NCBI RefSeq assembly: GCF_016892625.1
Contig: NZ_JAFEMW010000001.1
Coordinates: forward strand, 558,001-622,000
Length of the DNA stretch: 64,000 nucleotides
Reading direction: 5' to 3'
Origin: Brevibacterium sp. RIT 803
Lineage (GTDB): Bacteria > Actinomycetota > Actinomycetes > Actinomycetales > Brevibacteriaceae
The notes beneath the pieces are model-generated. The model made no database searches, was not told the DNA's origin, and worked only from the letters and a program-made list of their open reading frames with translations. Below are positions 17,551 through 25,204 of the stretch, one piece after another. A program made the translations under genes and the position numbers. Positions within the stretch are counted from its first letter, which is position 1. Every line of letters begins with the position of its first letter.

Positions 17551-18345
17551 TCACTCCTCCTCGGGGTCTTCAGCCACCCAGTCTCCACTGACCGAAATGT
17601 CAACGTTTTGGGTGGAGCCGGTGATCATCGTGGTCGCACCAGCTGCGCCCGACTGACCACCCTGATACACAGATACGCCAGCCTCTGCCATGTAGTCGTC
17701 GTCGCCATCGTCTTTGAGGTAGGGGAACCGGAGGTCGACAAAAGCGGCTTGGTCCTCGGGCCCTGAGCAGTCGTTCACGATCGCGATCTTCGAGTAGTCC
17801 TCGGTGAGGAACAGACCGCCTTGCGTGCCGAGCTCGTCATCGCTGGGCACCTTGTCTACGGTTGTTCCGTAGCGGACGCCCATTAGACGTCCACTCACTA
17901 ACTCGACACCGCTGCGTGAGCTCAGTCCCGGGGTGGTGATCGCCTGCTGGCCACCGGAGGCAAAGTTGACCGTGACATCGGCACGGCAGATCCCGGAGTC
18001 GAAAGCCTTGGTTGTGACGTTGTAGCTGTCGACAAGCCAGGTCTTGGCACTGCTCGGCTTGGCGGCCTTGAGCTCATCGGGGATTGTGACGGTGAAGGTG
18101 CTGGATCCTGCAGCTACTGGGTCAATATCATTATCGTCGGTAACGCGCGTGTTGCTGAAATCGTATTCCCAGGTCTTGCTGCTCCCGGGATTCGACTCGG
18201 AGTTGTCACCGACCCCCTCAGTCTGAGAGCCGTCCTTGGCGTCGTCGCTTCCCCCGCAGGCACTGAGTGCCAGCATCGCTGACAGAGCCAGAGCCGCAGC
18301 GGATGCGACCCGCGTAGCGGTCCTAGTCGTCATGGTTGTGGTCAT
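17551..18345 (-). CDS. exported lipoprotein of unknown function
   Basis: A 264-aa protein with a signal peptide rich in Ala (ATRVASAAALALSAMLALSAC) and lipobox LSACGGS, then an acidic, low-complexity linker and a ~200-aa secreted domain with two Cys (GICRADV and NDCSGPE) that could form a disulfide. The family is not recognised. ATG 18345 is chosen because it directly precedes the signal sequence; ATG 18333 is also possible. It is divergent from the XRE gene at 18444 (98 bp between starts), which may control it. Confidence 0.8.
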   Translation of the reverse strand: MTTTMTTRTATRVASAAALALSAMLALSACGGSDDAKDGSQTEGVGDNSESNPGSSKTWEYDFSNTRVTDDNDIDPVAAGSSTFTVTIPDELKAAKPSSAKTWLVDSYNVTTKAFDSGICRADVTVNFASGGQQAITTPGLSSRSGVELVSGRLMGVRYGTTVDKVPSDDELGTQGGLFLTEDYSKIAIVNDCSGPEDQAAFVDLRFPYLKDDGDDDYMAEAGVSVYQGGQSGAAGATTMITGSTQNVDISVSGDWVAEDPEEE

Positions 18346-18443
18346 ACGCTCTGTGCCCCCTGTGGCGGTTTGCAATAGACAGTATTCAACTATGTGACTC
18401 ATAGTCCGTGGATCTTTAGTCATCCTAACGTTGTGCTTAGTAG

Positions 18444-18686
18444 ATGACCATTCCTGTTCATCGCCGTGCTTTCGGTGATCGTCTCCGCGAACTGCGGAAG
18501 GAAAGCGGGTGGGTCTCGCAGGAAGAATTCGCCCATCACGTCGAGATCGACCGCACCTACATCAGCGGCATCGAACGCGGAGTGCGCAACCCGACCCTCG
18601 ACACCATCGTCAAACTCGCGCGTGGTCTGGACGTGCCGCCGACCGAGCTGCTGGTGACGATCGAACCACAGGGCACGAACAACTGA
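18444..18686 (+). CDS. minimal XRE-family transcriptional regulator
   Basis: An 80-aa protein that is little more than one HTH_3 domain: FGDRLRELRKESGWVSQEEFAHHVEIDRTYISGIERGVRNPTL is the Cro/C1 fold with the typical IERG turn (shown here as motif positions 10-52). It probably represses itself and the divergent lipoprotein gene. No ribosome site is evident before the ATG, so the transcript may be leaderless. Confidence 0.85.
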   Translation: MTIPVHRRAFGDRLRELRKESGWVSQEEFAHHVEIDRTYISGIERGVRNPTLDTIVKLARGLDVPPTELLVTIEPQGTNN

Positions 18687-18904
18687 GCTTGGCGACCGCA
18701 GGACAGGCAAGCAGAGCGGTAAGAACAGGCATGGGCCAGCTCCCATCGCGCATGGTGAGGCTATGACTGATCACGGCCCAGCGGCCGGCCCGGGCAACAG
18801 TACAGCCCACCCTTCACGCGCGCAGCATAGGCCCGCGCTGCCGCCCATCAATGACCAACGCAGCCTGCGCAACGACGATGCGGATGTGCTTACTCATGTA
18901 TTGG

Positions 18905-19468
18905 TCACCCCTTCATGGTCCAGCCCGGGGGACGCGCGATTGCGCCGACAATCCTGTCCGGACGCGAGCTTGGGTGCCGCGGGCACCTCGTCGCCGACCG
19001 CGGCGGCGTCTCAATCCTGGCCGTTCCCCCACAAACCGTGCACACCGCCATCGAGTCCGCCCTGGCCACGCCGATTCGCTCAGCAGCCCCTCCCCTGGCG
19101 ATTGGGGACGTGCGAAACCGCAGACCGCCCGCGTTCTGACCAACGTACGCCACCTCGTAGTCACCGAGCAGACAACTCAAATCCGCATGCAGGCCGTTGA
19201 TGATACGTACCCATCCGGCAGGCAAGTTCCACGAACGTTCGGATCTAGCCCTCTCCGAAAGACGAATCGACGGGTCGACCAGTTCCTGTGCGGCCTCTGG
19301 GTGCTCATCGGCGTACAAGTACAGCCGGCGGTGTTCGGCCAAAACGCTCTTTCGAATCCAGAAGATCAAGGCGAACCTCTGCGCAGACGCTGACATCTCC
19401 GCCCGCTCCTTGGTCGACACCGCTTCGTCGACGATCCCCTCGAACGCGTCGTCTCGGCGAATGCTCAT
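18905..19468 (-). CDS. hypothetical protein with C-terminal Cys cluster
   Basis: A 187-aa protein of unknown function. The N-terminal two thirds is helical and charged; the C-terminus has CTVCGG and a later RCPRH, a possible zinc site. ATG 19468 has AAGGGG upstream and is preferred over the open frame that extends to 19552. It lies between, and points away from, the second mini-XRE gene, whose start is 137 bp away. Confidence 0.6.
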   Translation of the reverse strand: MSIRRDDAFEGIVDEAVSTKERAEMSASAQRFALIFWIRKSVLAEHRRLYLYADEHPEAAQELVDPSIRLSERARSERSWNLPAGWVRIINGLHADLSCLLGDYEVAYVGQNAGGLRFRTSPIARGGAAERIGVARADSMAVCTVCGGTARIETPPRSATRCPRHPSSRPDRIVGAIARPPGWTMKG

Positions 19469-19551
19469 AACGCCCCTTCCCTTCGTCCCGCTGCCTACAT
19501 GCCTTCCCACTGACACGCATTTTCTACCGCACTCCCTCAAATCTACCCTCA

Positions 19552-19596
19552 ACTAGAAGCTATAACTACCTGGTCGCGATCACTTCTACTAGAAAG
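19552..19596. promoter_or_regulatory. paired ACTAGAA direct repeats in a divergent promoter region
   Basis: ACTAGAAG at 19552 and ACTAGAAAG at 19588 start 36 bp apart between the divergent genes at 19468 and 19606. They are candidate binding sites for the XRE protein encoded at 19606. This is a weak, sequence-only suggestion. Confidence 0.3.
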
Positions 19597-19605
19597 TCTG
19601 GAACG

Positions 19606-19824
19606 ATGACCGAAAGAGCATTGAAATCCATACTTGGATCGCAGTTGCGCGCACTACGCAACGCTCGAAGCCTCACCCAGGAGGCCATAGCTGAGGAACT
19701 CGGATTCACACCTCGGTACTACGCCGGCATCGAGCGCGGCGAGCGAAATCTCTCACTCGATTCGGTCGATGACCTGGCCGTCAAGCTGGCTGTGCCGGCG
19801 ACTTCCCTCCTTGCTATCAACTAG
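19606..19824 (+). CDS. minimal XRE-family transcriptional regulator
   Basis: A 72-aa single HTH_3 domain protein (LRALRNARSLTQEAIAEEL, then YYAGIERGERNLSLD). It is similar in architecture to the XRE protein at 18444 but not a close duplicate. Likely a local repressor of the divergent gene at 18905-19468 and of itself. Confidence 0.85.
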   Translation: MTERALKSILGSQLRALRNARSLTQEAIAEELGFTPRYYAGIERGERNLSLDSVDDLAVKLAVPATSLLAIN

Positions 19825-19957
19825 CCATCCGCGGCAGGAGCCGTCTGCGAGAACTGGCACTAACACTTCTCATCGATCACGACACCACCGCCGAGCCGAG
19901 AGAACTGCACAGCAGTACCCGTAGGCAGATCCAATGTTCCATGCGATAATGGAAGCT

Positions 19958-20260
19958 ATGACTTCCACTAACCGACACGATGTGGTTCACCACCTCTATA
20001 ACAATCCAGGAAATGGATACCTGGAGTTCGGAGACCTGCTGCCGTATTGCGGCGCTCTGCCTGGAAGAGACCGAACAACAGGTGACTGGCACACCGGCCA
20101 TGACATGAACCTGCTTCTGCAGTGCCTCGAGTTCGGGCTGTGCTGTTGCTCAGTCTGCCTCTCCCCCGAGGCCCTCGGCGGATGGTCACCGCTCAGCTTT
20201 TATGATGCGAGTGTCCAGGATGACTCAGACGTCCCGGAGGACGAGTGGTGGACCGACTGA
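19958..20260 (+). CDS. small Cys-rich hypothetical protein
   Basis: A 100-aa ORF with a Cys cluster near the middle (LCCCSVCLS) and an acidic tail (DDSDVPEDEWWTD). A GATAAT box ends about 7 nt before the ATG, suggesting a leaderless transcript. It precedes the nuclease gene by 46 bp on the same strand. Coding is plausible from position and composition, but no family is recognised. Confidence 0.45.
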   Translation: MTSTNRHDVVHHLYNNPGNGYLEFGDLLPYCGALPGRDRTTGDWHTGHDMNLLLQCLEFGLCCCSVCLSPEALGGWSPLSFYDASVQDDSDVPEDEWWTD

Positions 20261-20306
20261 TCCGTGGACGCGCGAGCAGCCACTGAGAAGAACCCAAAGG
20301 AGATCG

Positions 20307-21854
20307 ATGACAATGGAACCGCAGCCGTCGCCCATCACACTGTCGGAGGAGGGCTCCGCCGTCGATCTCGCACTGCGCGGATTCAATCGTCGAGAGATAC
20401 TCGAAGCCACAGGAACCGACGTTGGGCACAAGGTCAGAAGACTCAGGTCTGAGACTGCAGGTATCGTTCGAGTCGACTACGCAGCATGCCATGTGATTCG
20501 ACGCCTGGGACGGCAGGGTGTCGATCGCGCAGTGGACCGGTACATCGCCGGCGCTGCGCACCTCGATGTCTTGCAGGGCTTGGGACTTCGAAGCTCCGAA
20601 CCCCACGCATCCAGCCGGCTCCGCGCGGTATTCAAAGCCATCGGCCGAAACCCGAAACGCGAGCGGTATGCACCACTGGCAGTTTTCAATGGCCTCTTCG
20701 AAGAAAACAGCGCAGCCGACCTAGCCTGCCGCGGCTTCGATCGAGCCGCGGTTGAGTCGTTAACCGGCGTCGATCTCGGAGGGAACAGGTCGCGCGCACG
20801 AGACCAAACCCGCGGCATTGATCGGGTCGAGTATTCGGCCGCACACGTCAGCGAACGCGTCTCGCCTACCGATATTGACAAGGTGCTCTCACAATTCTCC
20901 ACTGGCGAACTGAAGAGGGACGGCCTGCTGGATGCCTTGGGGCTCGGACATTCGTTACCAGCCCTGCGCGCACTGTTCTCAGCTCTCGGCGAGATTGATC
21001 GCTTTCAGCGCGCTGAGAAGGGCGCAATGCGGGAGCGCGCGAGTCGTTCAGTCGAGCAAGCCCATTCCGCAGAGGCCAACGCCAAACGGGCGGCCACTGT
21101 TCGTGCGCGACACTCGGACCCTGAGCTTCGCGCCCGAGATGCCGCGACGTTCCGCGCGACGGTCCAATCGCGCTACGGCGTCGACAATCCGCTTCAGCTC
21201 AAGTCGATCCGGGCCAAGATCAGAGAGACTTCTCGAGATCGTTACGGCGTCGACCACCACAATCAGCGGCCCGAGCGCCGGGGGCCGCTACAAGCGGCCA
21301 TGACTGAGGAGCGCCTGGCCCTCATGCAACAGGCCAAGGACTACTCTCCTGAGGCTAACGCCGAGTACGGCCGTAAGATGTCCCGGTGGTGGGCGGAGCC
21401 CGAAAACGTAGTTAGGGCGCTTTCTGTCAAGCGAGCGAATGGAACGTGGCGGGACTCGCAGCCAGAACGAGACCTGCACCAGCTGCTCATCGGGCACTTC
21501 GGCGCTGACGACGTTAAGGCCCAGTTTCGCGATCCTGATCGATACCCGTGGGCCTGTGACTTCTACATTCCTTCTCGCGACCTCTTCATCGAGCTCAATG
21601 GAAGTTGGACGCATGGACCGCACTGGTACGACGCCACCAACGAAGAGGATGCGCGTCGAGTATCAGAGTGGAAGAGCAAAGGTTCGCCCTACTATCTCAA
21701 CGCGATCGAGAACTGGACGGTTCGAGACGTGCGCAAACGCGAGAGCGCGCGCACTCACGCATTGAACTACGTCGCATTCTGGGGAAAGAAAGGGATCGAC
21801 GACGCCCGAAAATGGCTGGAAGCCGGTGCACCGGATCGGACTGACTGGAAGTAG
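20307..21854 (+). CDS. phage-type endonuclease (Vsr/homing-endonuclease-like PD-(D/E)XK)
   Basis: About 515 aa. The N-terminal third has two copies of a ~110-aa unit, each opening with DLALRGFNRREILEATGTD or DLACRGFDRAAVESLTGVD. A basic middle region has two YGVDxxxQ modules spaced ~20 residues apart, typical of phage homing endonucleases. The C-terminal catalytic part has PERDLHQLL, ACDFYIPSRDLFIELNG and HGPHWYD, giving the E..D..ExN pattern of Vsr-like nucleases. AAAGGAG lies 4 nt before ATG 20307 (10 nt before ATG 20313); the open frame from 20202 overlaps the preceding gene and is rejected. Possible roles: a free-standing homing nuclease or a phage-defence nuclease. Confidence 0.78.
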   Translation: MTMEPQPSPITLSEEGSAVDLALRGFNRREILEATGTDVGHKVRRLRSETAGIVRVDYAACHVIRRLGRQGVDRAVDRYIAGAAHLDVLQGLGLRSSEPHASSRLRAVFKAIGRNPKRERYAPLAVFNGLFEENSAADLACRGFDRAAVESLTGVDLGGNRSRARDQTRGIDRVEYSAAHVSERVSPTDIDKVLSQFSTGELKRDGLLDALGLGHSLPALRALFSALGEIDRFQRAEKGAMRERASRSVEQAHSAEANAKRAATVRARHSDPELRARDAATFRATVQSRYGVDNPLQLKSIRAKIRETSRDRYGVDHHNQRPERRGPLQAAMTEERLALMQQAKDYSPEANAEYGRKMSRWWAEPENVVRALSVKRANGTWRDSQPERDLHQLLIGHFGADDVKAQFRDPDRYPWACDFYIPSRDLFIELNGSWTHGPHWYDATNEEDARRVSEWKSKGSPYYLNAIENWTVRDVRKRESARTHALNYVAFWGKKGIDDARKWLEAGAPDRTDWK

Positions 21855-22028
21855 CCAAGGTTCGGAATCGCACCGAAGTCGGAACTGGCCAGACGCGAAA
21901 GCCGGACGGTGCAATCAGAGCCTCTACACTACTTCTTGCGAAATCGGATCTAAGAATTAGAGCACCTGAAGTGTACTGTTGCTCGTAGGCAAAGAGGCTC
22001 ATCGAAGACAGACATGGAGGCGTAGTTG

Positions 22029-22967
22029 ATGCCAGTTCATCCTGACGCACAGAAGTTCCTCGATCTCACAGCCGGTGCACCACCGCTCGATACCCAATCC
22101 GCGGATCAGAACCGTGCCGATCTCACAAAAGCAGTGCCATTGACTGGCGATCGTCAAGACCTCACCAAGGTCGAGAACCGCGTCATCGCCGGAATACCAG
22201 TCAGAATCTACATCCCTTTCGATGGTCCATCTCCATCTCCAGCCTTTCTCTATTTCCATGGCGGCGGATGGACCATCGGTGACCTCGAGCTTGCGGATAC
22301 CACCGTGAGAGATATCGCAGCGGCCGCTGGAGCAATCGGTATCAGCGTTGACTACCGTCTTGCACCGGAGAGCCCGTTCCCTGCCGCGCTCGACGATGTG
22401 CTGACCGTGACAAAGACCGTTCTCTCCGGCGAATCAGGACTCGACGTCGATACCGACCGCGTTGCTGTCGCCGGCGACAGCGCTGGCGGAAACCTGGCTG
22501 CAGTCGTCTCGCAGAAGTTGCGCGGGCATCAACCACGACTTATCCACCAGGTCCTCATCTACCCCGCAACGGATCTCACGACGATGGAAACAGCCAGCCA
22601 TCGCGAATTCGCCGATGAACATTTCCTCACTCGTCGCGACCTTCAGTATTTCTACGCCAACTATGTCGGCGAATCTGATAGTTCAGAGCCTCGCCTGTCC
22701 CCAGCGCTCCAACCAGACCTTACTGACCTGCCCGCGGCGACCGTCATCACCGGAGAATGCGATCCGCTGCGAGATGAAGGTGAGGCATACGCACTGGCCA
22801 TGTCAGAAGCAGGCAATTCAGTCACGGCGGTCCGGTTTAAGGGCCAAGTTCACCCGTTCGTCTACATCGGCGGTGTCATCGAGGACGCGAATGTGGCACG
22901 ACGGCTGATCGGATCACAATTGAAACAGGCGTTCGAATCATCCATGGCTGATACCACTGCGCTATAG
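22029..22967 (+). CDS. alpha/beta hydrolase, HSL-type esterase
   Basis: A 312-aa carboxylesterase of the hormone-sensitive-lipase family. The oxyanion motif HGGGW is near 78 and the nucleophile GDSAGGN near 150; the acid (GECDPLRDEG) and His (QVHPFVY) complete the triad. It should hydrolyse short-chain esters in the cytoplasm. ATG 22029 has GGAGG 8 nt upstream. It stands alone between unrelated island genes. Confidence 0.92.
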   Translation: MPVHPDAQKFLDLTAGAPPLDTQSADQNRADLTKAVPLTGDRQDLTKVENRVIAGIPVRIYIPFDGPSPSPAFLYFHGGGWTIGDLELADTTVRDIAAAAGAIGISVDYRLAPESPFPAALDDVLTVTKTVLSGESGLDVDTDRVAVAGDSAGGNLAAVVSQKLRGHQPRLIHQVLIYPATDLTTMETASHREFADEHFLTRRDLQYFYANYVGESDSSEPRLSPALQPDLTDLPAATVITGECDPLRDEGEAYALAMSEAGNSVTAVRFKGQVHPFVYIGGVIEDANVARRLIGSQLKQAFESSMADTTAL

Positions 22968-23315
22968 AGCCTCTGCGTAAGACAAAGGGGCGTCAGATTC
23001 GGAAAGCGCCGACGAATAGGCCGTGGACAATCCGGACTACGACAACCTGTCGACGAGCCCGGGGGCCAAGAGCCATGGACAGTGTAAGACGTCATCTGAA
23101 CGACTTGCGGGACTGGATCATGGTTTGACGGGGCGGAGTGCGCGTGTCCCGACGCGATCAACTCGCCCAGTTACATGCAGACCCGACCTCTGCAGGCGTG
23201 CATGGGATTAGCCTTCAAAAGTAGACACGGGACGGGTGTAGAACGTCTTAGCTAGGATCATGAACACACCACCGTTACCTGGATGATCATGCTGTCGAAT
23301 CAGAAGAGGCATTTT
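22968..23315. other. intergenic
   Basis: A 348-bp gap. A TAGGAT hexamer at 23253-23258 could be the -10 box of the DUF2971 gene, but I find no good -35 partner. Nothing else is seen. Confidence 0.5.
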
Positions 23316-24251
23316 ATGAGTACAACAGACGCAGACGGGCTTGTATGGCACTACACGGACGCCGGCGGCCTGTTGGGGATCATCCAGGGTAAACAATTGT
23401 GGGCCACTCATTTCCAATTCATGAACGACACGCTGGAGGGGGCTCTTATGGCCGATCCCCTCGACAAGTTCATCGCAGACGATGACGTCTTAAACTCGTA
23501 CGAACGAGAAATGGTCAAGATCATGAATCAGCAGTACGAGGGGATCTCAAGACTGAAGATCACGAGAGTTCCTGACGGGAATCATTTTCTCCTATGTGGA
23601 TCTGAAAAAGGGGACGAACTGACGCTGTGGCGCAACTATGCCCAAGGCTCAGTCAGCTTTGCAATTGGACTGGATCCCAAATGCCCCCTCGGTGTAATTC
23701 CGCCGAGAAATAGCCTCACATCATCCGGACGCGTACAACCGTGGAACAAAGTTGATTATCGCGAGCAGGATTCGGAGCTTCCAGACGAATACGCAGCCAG
23801 AATCCGATCCGCTGCGCAGAACACCGACAAAGGGGATCAGATTGGCGATTTGTCAGCAGCATTGCAATACATGTATTCCCAAGTGAAAAGTTCGGCCTTC
23901 AAAGATGAGCGCGAGACTCGCGTCGTCTGCCAAACCGACAACCCAGACATGTGGAGATTCCGCGCAGGACAATATGGCATTACGCCTTATGTCGCATTGG
24001 GTACCGCAAACGCATGGGGCGAGAATAGCCCTGGCGATGAGCCACTCCCAATTAGAGCAATCCGCCTCTCCGCAAACGCCACGCCTCCCGACCACCTAGC
24101 GCTGAACGCGCTACTGGAAAGCCACGGATTTGGGGGCGACGCAGAGATTGAAGAGTTCATGGACCATAGCGGTTCCATTGTCGACACTTATGCTCGTGAA
24201 TACGAACCACCTGTGCAATTGATCCAGGCAACGAACTCACTTCGCAACTAG
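23316..24251 (+). CDS. DUF2971 protein
   Basis: A 311-aa protein. The start region has LVWHYTDAGGLLGIIQGKQLWATH followed by FMNDTLEG, the hallmark of DUF2971, and FLLCGSEKGDELTLWRNYAQG follows. DUF2971 proteins recur in bacterial defence islands and are suspected to be nucleic-acid- or NAD-related effectors; the activity is not established. ATG 23316 has AGAGG 6 nt upstream. It faces the convergent DUF4062-like gene across 56 bp. Confidence 0.85.
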   Translation: MSTTDADGLVWHYTDAGGLLGIIQGKQLWATHFQFMNDTLEGALMADPLDKFIADDDVLNSYEREMVKIMNQQYEGISRLKITRVPDGNHFLLCGSEKGDELTLWRNYAQGSVSFAIGLDPKCPLGVIPPRNSLTSSGRVQPWNKVDYREQDSELPDEYAARIRSAAQNTDKGDQIGDLSAALQYMYSQVKSSAFKDERETRVVCQTDNPDMWRFRAGQYGITPYVALGTANAWGENSPGDEPLPIRAIRLSANATPPDHLALNALLESHGFGGDAEIEEFMDHSGSIVDTYAREYEPPVQLIQATNSLRN

Positions 24252-24307
24252 GCAATACTCGAGAGTGTCCCGTTCATCTCATGGTCAATATTGCCATAGC
24301 TCGCCAG

Positions 24308-25201
24308 TCAAGTTCGAACGGTTGCCCTTGTCTCCCGGGCAACTCCTTTCGCGTCAGTCCAACTCACTTCGCAGTCGACCCCCTTAGGAGAGCCCAAGGC
24401 TAAAAAGAGCGGGAATCGTGCTTCTCCGCCCGGTGGGATCGTGCCGAGTTGCGCATCCTCCCGTGCCACGTCGAAGAGCAACTCTTCCGGCAGATTTTCG
24501 AACGTGAAGTCAACTTCAGAAGCCGGTCCGCGAGATGTATTGCGCAACACCAGAGACCATTTGCGTTGAGTCTTGATGCGGCCTTTGCTATCAGTCTTCG
24601 TGGTCTCTCGCACCTCAGCCATCGGCCAGACCCCTTCAGAAGGGTCCACTTCCCGCGGGTCCTCATCTTTGGACTCTTCTACTCCCCGCTGAAATTGGGC
24701 GGTTGCTCGGCTGAGAAAGTTGTTCAGGTGACCAACGAGTTCGCCTGCGCCAACGTATTCGAAGACGAGACAGTGCTCACGTAGCTTTTCCAGGTACCCG
24801 GTCAGCGGTTGCCGCTCACCCAGCGCAGAGCCGGAAAGAGGTTTTCGCGCGCAAGTGTTCACGAGCACCCCAACGCTCTTTTCCGCCTCGACGAGGACCT
24901 TGATCTCCTCCGCTGTACCTGACGCAGCTTCACCCGTTGGTGTACCCAGCCGATCATAGAAAAGTGCGATCGCCAGGTCGGACTCCTCCACGATTTGTCC
25001 ATTGAGGATCTCCTGAGGTCGATCGCCGAACTCTGTAGCTGCGTGTTCAGACCAAGACACCGGCAGCACGGTCAATCCGATCGCTCGGCCGAACGTGAGA
25101 TTCCACTGGCTGATCGTTTTACGGACAACGGACAGATCTTCCTCAGGCACGTCGCTCGGTGCCGATATCAGCAGACGCAGCACGAGACTCTTGTAAGCCA
25201 T
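24308..25201 (-). CDS. DUF4062-like protein linked to the ISP enzyme
   Basis: A 297-aa protein. Residues ~5-130 form a Rossmann-like domain (LRLLISAPSDVPEEDLSVVRK, then SDLAIALFYDRLGTPTG) of the DUF4062/TIR-related type found in signalling and defence proteins. Residues ~200-297 are beta-rich (WSLVLRNTSRGPASEVDFTFENL) and may be an Ig-like sandwich. Its ATG is only 3 bp after the stop of the ISP gene, so the two should be translated together. Inference: an accessory effector or sensor that works with, or backs up, the restriction enzyme. Confidence 0.75.
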   Translation of the reverse strand: MAYKSLVLRLLISAPSDVPEEDLSVVRKTISQWNLTFGRAIGLTVLPVSWSEHAATEFGDRPQEILNGQIVEESDLAIALFYDRLGTPTGEAASGTAEEIKVLVEAEKSVGVLVNTCARKPLSGSALGERQPLTGYLEKLREHCLVFEYVGAGELVGHLNNFLSRATAQFQRGVEESKDEDPREVDPSEGVWPMAEVRETTKTDSKGRIKTQRKWSLVLRNTSRGPASEVDFTFENLPEELLFDVAREDAQLGTIPPGGEARFPLFLALGSPKGVDCEVSWTDAKGVARETRATVRT

Positions 25202-25204
25202 CGA

